DNA from: Peronospora farinosa
Taxonomy: Eukaryota; Oomycota; Peronosporomycetes; Peronosporales; Peronosporaceae
Reading direction: 5' to 3'
NCBI GenBank assembly: GCA_947646735.1
Contig: CANTFK010000195.1
Span: 62,001-126,000 of the forward strand
Length of the DNA: 64,000 bases
Shown: one piece after another, positions 1 through 11,003 of the stretch
How the letters are laid out: the number at the start of each line of letters is the position of its first letter
Position numbering within the stretch: the first letter of the stretch is position 1
The notes under the pieces: generated by a model
What the model saw: only the letters and a program-made list of their open reading frames with translations
Database searches by the model: none
Told to the model about the DNA's origin: nothing
Program-made: the position numbers and the translations under genes

Positions 1-2613
1 GCTGCCCACATTATGGTGCAAGAGACTGAGAAAGATCTCTAGCAGCTTGGGTGACGCCAAGTACGGGCGGACAACACATCCCGTACTACCCGCGAGTTGA
101 CCTAACGTCTGCAAGGCCACTTGCCGCTTTTCTATTGAAGAGTGGTCTTGAAGTGTGTGAATGATAAGCGGAAAGAGGTAACGCTCGTAGGCAGCTATCT
201 GGGTACGTGATACTAACGCCAGCTCTCCCAGGGTTCTCAAAACCGCTATTGTCGATGGGGCATTCCCACGGACGAGTACAGGTAGAAGCACCTCCAGAAT
301 TCGCATCACATACGGGTCTACCAAATGCTGAGCGCCACGGATAAGGTGTCCCAGTAGTCGGGTGCTATCCTCACGCATTCGTAGATCAGAGGTATACTGC
401 AATTCCGTGACCAGTTGGATTATCACACGGCGCAGTGATGGCATCACGAAAGCTGGATTGCGTGGTGCTAAGCGTTCTAGCAACTTCATTGCATGCTCTC
501 GAATAGTGGCATTTTCATCATTCAGCAGCAAAAACACCAATCTCAAGTGTGTTTCTTGACTCAGGAACTCATCAAACCGCGAGTCCAAATATTCTACTAC
601 GCTTCGTCGTACGGCTCCATCCATATCCGAGATACCAACTTGAAGAAGTTGGGTAAGAACAAAATCAATTACACGTCCACTTGGTCCACGCTTCTTTACG
701 TGTCTCCACGAGGACACTAATGCCGTGGCGGGAGATTGAGGTGACGGAAGTAGTAGCTTGCTGCAGGTAATTACTGCTTGCTTTCGAATCCGTGCATCCG
801 GGTTCTTTAGATACAGTGCCACGCAATCGCGTACAAAAGGCAAAAGACAGAAACTACCACTGAAGTCAAAGCAGCTTAGTGTATGCAGAGACAACAAGAT
901 AGTGTCAATCTCGTCGTTTGTCTCACCCTTGATCATCAGCGAGCCATGCCCAGCCGTTGGATCGTCTTCGGCACTTGAAAAGCCCCGCTTCATCGAGGAG
1001 AACAGCGCCTGTACAGCCGTCTGCTTAACAGGTGGGGATTCGCTGGAAGTGTCATAATATGATGCATCGAGCGTCAACTCACCGCTATCTCCACTTGTAC
1101 AACTCACACCACCACCACTATTCCCAGGTAAATAAGCTGCACCAGCATTTCCTAGCGAGAATGGTGTGCCACGCAAAATGCCAGAAATCTCGTTGAGCAA
1201 TCGCTCCTGCACATACGGAAGCGCACTTGGTACACTGGCAACTACCTCAGCCAGAGCAATAATCAGCTCGTCACTTAGACCGCCAATCATCATGGTCTCC
1301 AGCACACCGTCTTGAAACAAAAATGGCTCAAATCGTGGTCCTAACGCTCGCGACATATTGGCAACACATGTGAGCGTTTGAACACAAAACAACTTATTTC
1401 GTGTTCGTTTGCGCTTGCTTCCAATATGTGGCGCCAACGACTCTTTCACTAATTTCAAAATAGGAGGAAGATGGGGTAGTAACGCATTGCCCACAGCCAA
1501 TGACAATCTTCCCATAGCCAAGATCGCTACACCACGTTCCGATGCTGGTGCTGAGTACTCAAGAATCCGTTTGGTCAAATGAGCTACACCGACATCCAAG
1601 TAATACTGAACAAAAGCTCCTGGACAAAACTCTGCCAATTGTGGCAAAAGTCTCGAGACTGCACGATTCACAAGTCTCTCTTTTGCATCTTTATATCGCA
1701 GGACCGTATCACAAACTTCTCGAAATCTCGGGACCATGAATCTTCCAGTATTGGCAAGAAGTTCTCCAATTACCAATAATGATCCATGTGCACACTCCCA
1801 TGTCGCCAATGTCAAGTGTCCTGTAGTCACTCCTAATGATCCAGAAATTAAATTGGAATTGGAATTTGAACGTAATGCCAATCCTTCAAAAACTTGATCA
1901 TAGACTTTACAATACCATTGGACCCGATGTCTTGTTTGTCTCTTTGTAATTAATTGTAAACAAGCAGCTAAAGCACTTGTAGCAGCTTCCCGAATTTCCA
2001 CTTTCGAATCTCGTATGGCGCCCCAAATATTTTGAAAAAAAGTCGTCAAATTCACATGAAATAACGTCGGTGCTGCTTGAGCTAATTCTCTCAATACAAA
2101 ACAAGCAGCCAACCGTCGTTGACTCAATAAAACTTCATTACGAATGCCCATTGGGCCTTCTTGTAGCCATTCAAAAGCTCTTTTGGCTTCAAAATCCACA
2201 AAACTTGCAACTAAAGTACCACTGACACTGGACGAAGCCAATTGTCCCATTGCTGAAGTAGCTGCTACTAAAGCGTTGCGACTGGTTTGTGGTTCTTGTA
2301 AAAAATACCTCAAATAATTGACAAACCGGATAAATTGGTCTTCATTGGAAACGTCAATAAGGTGCTCAATTGCCAAGAGAGCTCCTAATTGGGCACTTTC
2401 ATTGGACCCTTTTTGTAATAAAACGTACAATTGGGGAGTTAAATGCCCCAACGCCTTCGCGAAACGTTCGGCTGACAATTGACGACTTAATACCGCCACG
2501 GCGGTATAGAGATCGGTAACACGAAGGTGACGAAGAGCAACGTCCTTAACGTCCAATCGTTGGACGAGAGAGATTAAAAATGTTTCAATATGTTCTCGAT
2601 CTTGAAACTGCAT
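1..2613 (-). CDS. TOR: TOR kinase, N-terminal HEAT-repeat region (partial, runs off window)
   Basis: The frame starting at the ATG at 2613 stays open through 871 codons to the window edge, with no stop and no intron needed. The translation is alpha-helical repeat protein resembling the N-terminal HEAT array of target-of-rapamycin. Diagnostic stretches include REAATSALAAC followed by QWYCKVYDQVFEGL, and further on NPAFVMPSLRR, then KRQVALQTLGQLAGSTG; all have close counterparts at the same order in mTOR. TOR is the serine/threonine kinase core of TORC1/TORC2, controlling growth in response to nutrients; the HEAT array binds Raptor-type partners. The kinase, FAT and FRB domains must lie to the left, outside this window. 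The first ATG is chosen because the reading frame upstream carries no further methionine before an AT-rich leader. A serine/threonine/glycine-rich linker (about residues 480-530) separates two HEAT blocks, as in other TORs. Family call is strong; full-length integrity cannot be judged. Confidence 0.9.
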   Translation of the reverse strand, partial: MQFQDREHIETFLISLVQRLDVKDVALRHLRVTDLYTAVAVLSRQLSAERFAKALGHLTPQLYVLLQKGSNESAQLGALLAIEHLIDVSNEDQFIRFVNYLRYFLQEPQTSRNALVAATSAMGQLASSSVSGTLVASFVDFEAKRAFEWLQEGPMGIRNEVLLSQRRLAACFVLRELAQAAPTLFHVNLTTFFQNIWGAIRDSKVEIREAATSALAACLQLITKRQTRHRVQWYCKVYDQVFEGLALRSNSNSNLISGSLGVTTGHLTLATWECAHGSLLVIGELLANTGRFMVPRFREVCDTVLRYKDAKERLVNRAVSRLLPQLAEFCPGAFVQYYLDVGVAHLTKRILEYSAPASERGVAILAMGRLSLAVGNALLPHLPPILKLVKESLAPHIGSKRKRTRNKLFCVQTLTCVANMSRALGPRFEPFLFQDGVLETMMIGGLSDELIIALAEVVASVPSALPYVQERLLNEISGILRGTPFSLGNAGAAYLPGNSGGGVSCTSGDSGELTLDASYYDTSSESPPVKQTAVQALFSSMKRGFSSAEDDPTAGHGSLMIKGETNDEIDTILLSLHTLSCFDFSGSFCLLPFVRDCVALYLKNPDARIRKQAVITCSKLLLPSPQSPATALVSSWRHVKKRGPSGRVIDFVLTQLLQVGISDMDGAVRRSVVEYLDSRFDEFLSQETHLRLVFLLLNDENATIREHAMKLLERLAPRNPAFVMPSLRRVIIQLVTELQYTSDLRMREDSTRLLGHLIRGAQHLVDPYVMRILEVLLPVLVRGNAPSTIAVLRTLGELALVSRTQIAAYERYLFPLIIHTLQDHSSIEKRQVALQTLGQLAGSTGCVVRPYLASPKLLEIFLSLLHHNVGS

Positions 2614-3204
2614 GTAGTTTTAAAAAAGAAAATGTCGTGGAGAGGTGGCTGTAGATGGAATTACAACGTGATTGAAGATAGAGATGATAGAGCAATGACT
2701 GGGCTTGCTAATGCACTTTTGAGCTTGATGATTGGACCACGGGAAGAGGAGATATTGCAAGTTGAAGATTCTGATCCGGTCTTCCTGGGACGAAGATAAA
2801 GAAGCACGTACCAGGGAGGAGAGACGTGGTTATAAAAGAGAGAACGAAGAGATGGATGTCTTTTTAACCAATGAGAGAGCATGAATTTTTAGTACAATTA
2901 TTTAAGACATGCAGACGTAGATACCGGTATCCATACAGTATTTCTAGTACTGTACATGTCTTCTCTACTTGTTACTTCACAATACCTTACGACCACCTTC
3001 GTCTCGAAAAGTTGTAGCAACCAAGAGATCACTAAGAAGAATACAGTAGAGTAAAATGGCCGCCATCTCATCAAATAGTCAAGTCAAAGCTAAAGAAATG
3101 ATTGTAGGAACGTGGGAGATAACTTGCATTAAGCTCGAGAAGAAAAGACCTGAACTGACTTTCTAGAGAACTCCAGACGGGGATTTACAGTGTAGCCACT
3201 TTAG
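2614..3204. other. Intergenic: TOR upstream region and eL34 downstream region
   Basis: No coding frame of substance is seen. A 10-nt palindrome ATACCGGTAT lies at 2921-2930, about 308 bp upstream of the TOR start; the same ACCGGTAT core recurs in other promoters of this window. Confidence 0.5.
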
Positions 3205-3680
3205 TTACGCCGACTTGTTCTTCTTGAGCTTTTCGAGCAGCACCTTCTTGACAATCTTTTGTTCCTCAATCAGAAAAGCACGTACAATACGTTGACGAAC
3301 GCACGTTGCGCAACGCGAGCCACCATAAGCACGGGAGACGGTGCGGTGAGTCTTGCTCACGTTCTTGTATTCCTTTGACTGCAAATGCTTAATGCCCTTG
3401 AGCGATTGTTTACAGTCACCACATTTAGGACCAGCAGCACGTTTCTTTAGGTATTGAGCTACCAACTTGCCACCTACAGATCAAAAGCAAGAAATGTGGC
3501 AAACAACGCAGTCCAAACTGTCAAACACTAGGACATTTCGAGGTCGGTTTGGTCTTGTAGAATCCGTTTCTTGTGCTTGTTTTTTTCTTACGTACCAGGC
3601 GTCTTGACGGCTTTAATTCCATTCGACTTGGTCGCGTACGAGTGTCGACGACGGTAAGTAATGCGTACGTTCTTGACCAT
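3205..3680 (-). CDS. RPL34: 60S ribosomal protein eL34 (two exons)
   Basis: Exon 1 runs 3680 down to 3596 and begins [15 protein letters not shown]; exon 2 runs 3473 down to 3205. The intron at 3474-3595 has GTACGT at its donor and CTGTAG at its acceptor, and joining it restores the conserved [11 protein letters not shown] stretch. The product is 117 residues, the usual length for eL34, a basic protein of the large ribosomal subunit. The two zinc-binding CxxC pairs are present (KCGDC and RCATC), as is the lysine-rich C-terminus. The frame of exon 2 could be read as its own ORF from a TTG at 3465, but that lacks the basic N-terminus. Nothing appears broken. Confidence 0.95.
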
Positions 3681-4571
3681 TTTCCCTGCTGCTTTTTGTT
3701 CTCGTTCCTATCTCCCGTTCTGATGGAATGACAAGAGACGGTCAAGAGTCGCAAAAGGCTCAAGGCCAGTCGTTTTGCAACAGTGTGACCCACACGAAAC
3801 TCGGGTGGCGGATTATGCGAGATATTACCCGTTACGGGCATGTCGCACGAATGTAACCTTGACCCTACTAGTGGCATACAGGATGCATGAATGTCGTACG
3901 TAGTTAGAAGCCTAACTTTAGCTGCTTCTTAGTATGAGGTGCTTCATTCCGGTGATGGAACGAGCGTTTCTATCAGGTACAATAGCAGCATAGTATAACT
4001 TGACCTCGATTGATGCCGGTGTCATAGGGCGACCTGAAGAAGCTCTCTGGAGACGCGTCTTAGACTAAGAAAAAGGACGAGCCTGTCTCCGTTGCTTAAC
4101 ACCAGTTTTTTGCATCCGAAGCTCGTCTTCGACTTTAAAGAGAGAGTCTGTTCTTGATACTGCGGTTTCAAGTCGAACCATAACCAAGGCTTCATTACTA
4201 CAAAATATCTCAATGAAGACAGCTTCTCGCCCGTATCACTTCGCTATCGCTGAGATAAAAAAAGTGTCCAAATTAGGTGTCGTTTCAATGAAAGCTCAAG
4301 TAATTGGATCAATTGAAACAAATGATGGAAGATAAGAAAGCTACGTAGAATTCGTTCGGCTTATTGACATTCAGTACCAAAATGACTTTTAGACAGTGGA
4401 CAGCAACAATTGGACTGCGTATATGTAACTCCGGCATCGTACAAGGTTATTAATGATCATTGACTTGTAAAGAACCCTCAGCCTAATTCCACGATTACTC
4501 AAGCACGCTTTCTTTACTATCGGTCAAAACGTAGTAGTTTATAAAAAACAGTCATTTTTTACTTTAGTAGA
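3681..4571. other. Intergenic, no gene recognised
   Basis: Upstream region of eL34 and upstream flank of the tRNA. Only short frames without family resemblance occur. A pyrimidine/T tract is present just before the tRNA. Confidence 0.4.
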
Positions 4572-4644
4572 GCACGGCTGGCGCAATGGATAGCGTATCA
4601 GACTTCGAATCTGGGGGTTGCGGGTTCGAGTCCCGCGTCGTGTA
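4572..4644 (+). tRNA. tRNA-Arg (anticodon TCG)
   Basis: A complete cloverleaf folds from 4572 to 4644 without an intron. The 7-bp acceptor stem pairs GCACGGC with GTCGTGT (two G-T pairs). The A box reads TGGCGCAATGG and the B box GGTTCGAGTCC. The anticodon arm pairs TCAGA with TCTGG around the loop CTTCGAA, giving anticodon TCG, which reads CGA arginine codons. CCA is not encoded, as expected in eukaryotes. Confidence 0.93.
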
Positions 4645-5529
4645 CACTTTTGAAATCAACATTGTATTATAAAGTAGGAATTATATTATACAGCATCCCT
4701 GCTGAATTGTCTTCGACCAGATCTAATGTGGCACTTCTTCCATACCATTCCCACTTGATGAACAAAACAATTCTCGCTCTCAGTACCTCGTCGTTTCAAA
4801 AACGTCAATGAAACAACGCTACAACCAAAAAATAATGAGGATTTGCTCGATATTTGCTTTAGACAAGATTCTCGAGCAGTTCATTCGATGTCCATCTACT
4901 CTTCCAAACAGCTTTTGACTGTGCAGCGGATCGAATGCAAACAAGATTGACAGTAGTTATATCTAAGAACTATTTGCTAAGCGTGATGGGGCCAATGACA
5001 GTCTCAAAGTATTGTATTCTTGCTTATAACTCTGTACTGAAAGCTTGTGTGTATTGCATTGATCAAGCTTCACATCGACCCGAATAATTGTTGACCTTGT
5101 ACGTCCTAGCGCACACGGACAAGTGATGTTGACCATGCCTCTACATTCTGACAAGCAGCTTTGAACTAGGTCGCGTGAGCAGATTGTTTGATGAATTGTT
5201 TTCAACTTACTTTGGCTTTGCCTCCTTTTATCCCGGCAAGCTCCATGGCTGCGTAAAATGACTTGAGAATCTGCGTGACAGGTTTTCTTCAGTGTGCCAA
5301 ACAAAGTACTTCAATCATCTACAGAACCGACCATCAGTAGAAATCACGAGGTCACTAAGAAATTCAGTAGGAGGTAAGGTAGCTTTGTTGACCTCACAAT
5401 GTAAAGAGGATGTCAGTCATATCTTGCTAAGTAGCAATCTAAGTCACATGCTGCACTAGAAAGATCGATTGTTGTGACAAAGCGAACTACCATGATTTGT
5501 ATTGACTCCACACAAATTTCTCGTGAGGC
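4645..5529. other. Intergenic, no gene recognised
   Basis: No supported coding frame or RNA between the tRNA and the START-FYVE gene. Short minus-strand frames (such as 4963-5304) show no family features. Confidence 0.4.
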
Positions 5530-6786
5530 TTACTGGGCAAAAGAGTTGGAAATGCCCGGTGAACTATGGCGTCGAGCTGTCAATCGCAAGTGAGGGTACT
5601 CGCCACCTGTCATACATTCGCGACATCGGGCACAAAATTGAATGGTAGCGGCGTAGCGGTTGTAGATGATCATAGGCTCGCGGTAACAGCACTTGGCGCA
5701 GACGTTGTAAGCACAGAGACCGCAACGGCGACGACGTCGGAGCAAGTCGAACTTGGAGGTGCAGGCTACACAATGCGAGTTCCAAATGTCAATGTTCACG
5801 TCGGGTAAACTTGCATTGCTGCCATTGCTGCTGCCACTGCTTGTTTTTCGTTTCACACTGTCTTTTTGACGTTGTTGGTGCAGCACTTCACCCAGTCGAC
5901 AAACTCCTTTGGCAAGACGAAGAAGTCTTGCAGCTGTCGTTTTAGTCGAACACAGGCCAATGCTGATATTCTTCTCAGCATCAACAAACTCCGGGTCGAT
6001 ACCTGCGTAATAGAGAACTCGTACACTAGCTCTGCTCTCCGGAGCCTTTTCCACCAAGATCCACCCACGGTAGGGGCACAACTCGTTGACATACTTTCCA
6101 CTGGCCTTGCCAACGAGGACCTCATGTTGAGGCAGGGAAGTAAATATAATAGCGAAGCCGTCCTTGGTCGGTTGAAATTGCTCCACGAAGCACATATGCT
6201 CGTTCTTCTTGTGAGGTAATCGTTTTGACCGAGCAAATGCGCTTGTCTTGACTGTCAACAGACCCCCATCTCCAAGCATTGTAGAACTCAAAGGGGTAGC
6301 ATGTACTATAGATCCGTAGATAAAGTCTCTTTTGTACAACTCCTGCATCATATTGTTGAAATTGTTCTCGCTGGGTGTCCTGATAAGCGAAACGAGCCGT
6401 TCAAGAGCACGCCCACCGGAGACCGTCCCCAGTGCTAAAACTTGACCATCCGCCACCGTCGCACCACTTCCACTGGCGATGCTTCTAGTGAAGATCGAAA
6501 AAGCTCGATAGTCGCTTTTCCACTTCCAGCCGTGCGATGATACATTGGCAAGAGCGTTGTCAAAGTCCGTAGTGATTTGCACTTCATTAATTCGGCGTTG
6601 GAGCTCCTCGTCGCTCACTGCCACCTTCCGATTTGTAGGTGAACTAGTTGGTATCATCCGTGCACATCCGGGGATTTGACAGCAATTGGGCGTTGCAAAC
6701 CCCGCAGTTTCAAGCATGTCCACCGCAGTCGGGGAAGCCGAAGTGAACAATCCATTTCTTCCGTCCCTGAGAACCGAAGCAGCCAT
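5530..6786 (-). CDS. START-like / FYVE zinc-finger protein
   Basis: An uninterrupted 418-residue frame. Residues about 45-300 match the layout of the START-like lipid-binding domain that oomycetes carry in large families in front of a FYVE finger (segments such as WKWKSDYRAFSIF, TVSGGRALERLVSLI, and FIYGSIVHATP). Residues about 337-392 form the finger: CVAC, then a run of arginines before CGLCAYNVC, then CCY and CARC, giving paired cysteines for two zinc ions. The basic cluster corresponds to the R(R/K)HHCR phosphoinositide-binding motif but the histidines are replaced by arginine, so binding to phosphatidylinositol 3-phosphate may be weakened. Expected role is membrane/endosome-linked lipid sensing; the exact ligand is unknown. 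The first ATG (MAASVLRDGR) is used. No signal peptide or membrane segment is seen. Confidence 0.85.
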   Translation of the reverse strand: MAASVLRDGRNGLFTSASPTAVDMLETAGFATPNCCQIPGCARMIPTSSPTNRKVAVSDEELQRRINEVQITTDFDNALANVSSHGWKWKSDYRAFSIFTRSIASGSGATVADGQVLALGTVSGGRALERLVSLIRTPSENNFNNMMQELYKRDFIYGSIVHATPLSSTMLGDGGLLTVKTSAFARSKRLPHKKNEHMCFVEQFQPTKDGFAIIFTSLPQHEVLVGKASGKYVNELCPYRGWILVEKAPESRASVRVLYYAGIDPEFVDAEKNISIGLCSTKTTAARLLRLAKGVCRLGEVLHQQRQKDSVKRKTSSGSSNGSNASLPDVNIDIWNSHCVACTSKFDLLRRRRRCGLCAYNVCAKCCYREPMIIYNRYAATIQFCARCRECMTGGEYPHLRLTARRHSSPGISNSFAQ

Positions 6787-8984
6787 ATTTCAATCGAGAT
6801 ACAACTTGGTCAGAGTGAATTGAAGAATACAGTCGTAGTTGTTCATGGCGAGGTGCAACTAGCCAGCGCATGTCTCGCATACTACCAAATGTAGAAGGAA
6901 TGACTGGGGAAGTTTAAGGGTGCAGCACGGTTGAAACGGTCTCGGGCCAGTGCCGGCACTGTCCTTCCATGCGACAAAAGCTCGACAAGAATAAGTGACG
7001 AAGTATGACAACGTGACTGCGATGCCTCTTCCCAGCGTTTACCTGAATTTCTGCTGGCTATTGTAGTGACTTAGGATGGACGAACGATAGACATGGTTGC
7101 GACACCGTGCTTCTCGCCAAGAGGTCTTGCTGTCATTCATTACTCGCTTTTTTTCGCTCCGTCTGATAGATTTGCGGTATGCCCTGTCGTCGCGAAACGA
7201 TCTGTCAGTGCTTCTCATTTGGCGAGGAGGTTCAACAATGCTTGAGAGTGTCTGCTCGAGTGGCTACATGCGTTTTTCCGTTATACAACATAGTGAGCAT
7301 CGCCAAGCTCATCCAACGGTAGTAACCTACTTTACAACACTAGCACAAGCCAGTGTCGTGGTTGCGACTCTCGAATGGTTCAAGGCGACTACTAATCCTT
7401 GCTTAAAGAGTTTGCAAACTGCAAAAGGTATTCGTAAACTTTGCAAAAAGTAGCTACAACAAACGAACAGCACCTGGTCGAGTATGACAGGCGTTGTTGA
7501 ATCCCTTTGGAGCTATGAAAGATACGCGTTGTCCACTCGCATGATATAGTTCGGTGGGACGCACCGTAACGGCACTGTATCGCTTATTCCTTCCCAGATT
7601 TTGCAAAAGCTGGCGACCGTGTAATATGTTGCGCATCGAGTATACAGGAGGCTCACGTACCCGAGAGCATGTTGGCAAACGAGAGAGCCATACTCGCACC
7701 ATTGAGAACCCAATGGGTACGCAACGTCCGTTACACGGGCGTCAGTCCGCAATTCGCCGATCGAGAATGAGCTTTAATCGGAGTAGGACTGCGAGGACTG
7801 AGCTTCGCTGTCAACCAGTTTGAACTCGGATGTAGCGACATCACGCCACTTTTGGTAGCAGCATTGCTTGTCTTTTTGCTTACCATACTATATGAGCAGG
7901 AGAATACAGACTCGGGATCGTTCCGAACCGTCGTCATCTCAGCCGTATTGTGGAATGGGGCAAAACAAACCTTGCGAGGATAGTTGTAGCAACTAACAAG
8001 AGCGAGAGACATCATTCGCTTGCGTCGTAGTCACAAGGTAAGAAAAGCTGACACGCCGCAAGGCTGTGGCTACGTGACGTTATCGTTGACTTAAACATTG
8101 TGAATGTGATGTTGTCATCGTAGCCTGACGGAATCTCACTTTTAGCAACCAGCTGGCATTGCAGCGACTAGGCACGCAACACCAGGAAGTGCACTTTCAC
8201 GCCGTTCGTGATACGAATGTGGACGCGCTTCCACCAGCGTTTGGACAGATGTTTCCAGAGCTCGACACGGCTATCGGGAGATATTGTACTCGCTGGAGCA
8301 GCTCGTAGTCACTTAATTGTGTTCTATGTTGGAAGACGACACTGACACATTCAATTGAGCGCTGGGTGTCGAAGATAAGCCAGTGTAGCGAATTGAAGAG
8401 TGGCGGCAGGATCAATGGCTAACCTGAAGTAAACAAAGAGATGGAGGACGGTGGAAGTATGTTCCAGGGAAGAGCGAAGAAAAGATCGGGACAATGGACG
8501 ATTCTTGCAAGTCAGAGGTCACGTCTAACGAATCTACCATGAAACTAAAAAAACGTGAAAGTACTTACCCAGGGCGTAGACCACTTCATAAAGCTGCATC
8601 CCTAGCAGAAATTGCAGCGGGTATTTCGTACTCAATCTTTGTTCAGATCTCTTTTTTCTTTCTACATGGGGCGTACGCGTAATGACTGATTCTTCTTTTC
8701 TACACACGACTAGGGCACCACCTGCTAAGACATTGTTACATTTACTATTACTTGAAATGACGTCAAAACTTCAGTCGCAGACGTTGATGTCGATGCCCCT
8801 TTTTATCAGTAGCATCGACTTAGTCTTCAGATCCGCGATAGCCACGCAAAAGTGCCTAATGCGCCTGACATACAGACTCACAACATGAGCTCGCACAGTA
8901 ACGAAAAAGTCCCGGACTCGAAGCGATTGCTCCAGATGAACCGAGTCGACCTTAGGACAATACTAAAGACGTCCAAAATTCCGA
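6787..8984. other. Gene-poor interval with possible eroded exons
   Basis: No frame in this interval could be assigned to a family. A frame starting ATG at 8494 (MDDSCKSEVTSNES) runs in the direction of the Myb relic that follows. It is followed by an intron-like GTATTT..CTAG segment near 8622-8713, so it may be an eroded N-terminal exon of that gene. This is weak inference. Confidence 0.3.
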
Positions 8985-9358
8985 GCGAAATCTAAGCTGA
9001 AGCGCAAGAAGCGACTCGTTTGGACCAAAGACCTGCATGATTCGTGTCCTCAATGTTTGAAAGTGCGTTCACTGTAAAGGCAGTTTAGTACAAAGGGTGC
9101 AAGATGATGGTTATGTATGTTTTAGTTTCGACAATTGAAGTAAGGAATGTCTCCCGACAAGCTTTGCTGGCTGGACGTATATCGAGGTACTAGAGTCAAT
9201 TTGTTTGCTCGAAGTGTACTTGTTGTTTGAAGTTATCCCTTCGCTGCGCTTATTCGTATGCGTACCAGCTAAATGGAAACCAAGACCTCGACTAAACGAC
9301 TGCAATGGAGTAGATCAAGTCTCATTCGAAAAAGTATCGAGTCAAATACGAGCGTTGA
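8985..9358 (+). pseudogene. Relic of a SHAQKYF-class Myb-related (GARP-like) transcription factor
   Basis: Two fragments of a single-repeat Myb domain are visible on the plus strand in different frames. At about 8990-9095 a basic run leads into KKRLVWTKDLHD and, after a one-base shift near 9041, FVSSMFESAF. These are the first helix signature (WT.ELH.RF) and second-helix region of GARP/SHAQKYF proteins. At 9320-9355 SHSKKYRVKYER follows, an eroded SHLQKYR third-helix motif, ended by TGA at 9356. The 225 bp between them contain no continuous frame. The intact family binds DNA in the nucleus. Frameshift, stop and motif decay all argue for a dead gene. Confidence 0.6.
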
Positions 9359-11003
9359 GGTACAGAGACTTCACATGAACGAAACGAAACGGAGGTCGCA
9401 GTGTCACCACCTGCGACACCGCATCAAAGACGTAAAGACTCCAGTGGAGTGGCGAATGACGCTCGAAGTGGGGTCAATGAAACGATTGCAGGTACTGCCG
9501 ATGATCATAAGACCTCCGGCAGGGTACCAACTGCGGCTCTATCACAAGACACGGACCAACACTGGAACAAGAGCGACGCATTACTACTTAGAGACGAGCA
9601 CATGGCCATGCACCAGACGATGAATTGTTATCGCAAATTACTGCTTCCACACAGTATTACTGTCGCGTCAGGTCTCTCTTGGTGCCAGATAAAAAGATAG
9701 ACAGTCTTGATCACACAGATGTTAAGACTAGCAGCGTGATCGATGATAGCAAGAGCTTGCTACAGCAACAACTTCAAGTTTCTCGAAGCGTGGTCTAACG
9801 TTGGCAACAAGAGGCGAAAATCTGCGGCCTTTTGCCTCAGCACCTACAGAGCCTTCTCCAGTAGTAGCAACAGCCGCCATCGTCGTGCAAAATGCATCAC
9901 CCATTACTCACTGCTCAGTAAACAATGGTTCCCTGCACGAGTCTACCTTAGCACCAGCTTCTCATAAGTTGAAAGTGATACCCTCAAACGATAGAGCGTA
10001 ACTTAAGTCCATGTTGGGGGTACCAGACAACCATGTCTTTACTAGAAACATGTAAGCATAGAGTTGAGCACCACATGCACAACGAATGCTTCCTCTAGCC
10101 TGCAATTTTTACCGAAGACTCGCGTCGATTCAAGGGTGACTATACAAAGTCTGGCTGCTGTATCGCTGAATCTTGGCTAATTTGCTATGACGATGTCACA
10201 TTTGCTATCATCTAGTTTGGCGTCAATACTGTAGTCACAGACGTTGATGTGATATAGCGACTTAACTTCCATAGGCACCACACTCTTCTTTCAAAGCGGG
10301 GCACAGATACTGTCAAGGATACGGATGAATTGAGTGCGACAACCTCGTTCTGTCCGAAATATAATGGTGCGATCCAATACACGTAAACAAGCAGTACAAG
10401 AGGCAGCGTAAACCAGCGCAAGCGAAGCTCCGAGTTCAACATTGTGCTCAATTGATGGTGGAGCAGTCCACGCACTCATCGCTTCAGAAAGTCTGGATGT
10501 AGTTGCGTCAATATCAAGCGGTAGATGCGAGATCGGAAGAGCACTACGTACGAGTAATTGAGGCTCAAAGCAAGGATCCTGCTGGTGCGAGTACGCAATG
10601 AAGCGCTAATGATGATTACAGCATATCTGACGCTGTACAAATGAGCAAAGCACTCAGGTTTGAGCAAAAAAGATAGAGGCAAAGCAGCAGATTTACATCT
10701 TCGAAGGCGATTTGCGCGATTTAGCGTCACTGATGTGGACCAGCAGGAAATGCAAGGCCATAGCATGGCAGGAAGAGATAAAGACCGCACTAGACATGAG
10801 GATCACCAAAAAAGTCGATTTGTTGCGGAAAAACAACGATTACTCGGGAGCATGCTAATCATCCATAGATCTCTTGCCAAGACTTCATCAAATTGTAAGT
10901 CGTCTCTACTCATGCATGCCATTCCTAAACATTTCTATTTTTTTCATCCAGAAGAACGTAAAGTCGCTATCAATATCGTTCCGCAAGCATACACGGGTGT
11001 TGG
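9359..11003. other. Uncertain interval downstream of the Myb relic
   Basis: A plus-strand frame at 9401-9700 and another from about 10660 are open but match no family I recognise. The second contains a canonical intron-like segment GTAAGT..CCAG at 10895-10951. They could be eroded 3' exons of the Myb gene, whose relatives have coiled-coil tails, because charged runs such as KSRFVAEKQRLLGSM occur. The frame past 11004 is antisense to the HDAC gene and is not counted. Confidence 0.3.

Noticed and set aside
1907..2104. Minus-strand ORF within TOR
   Set aside because: Out-of-frame reading of the TOR HEAT region, which is open over the whole interval.
3521..3877. Minus-strand ORF of 118 codons over eL34 exon 1
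   Set aside because: It reads exon 1 and the intron in a wrong frame; the spliced eL34 explains the region.
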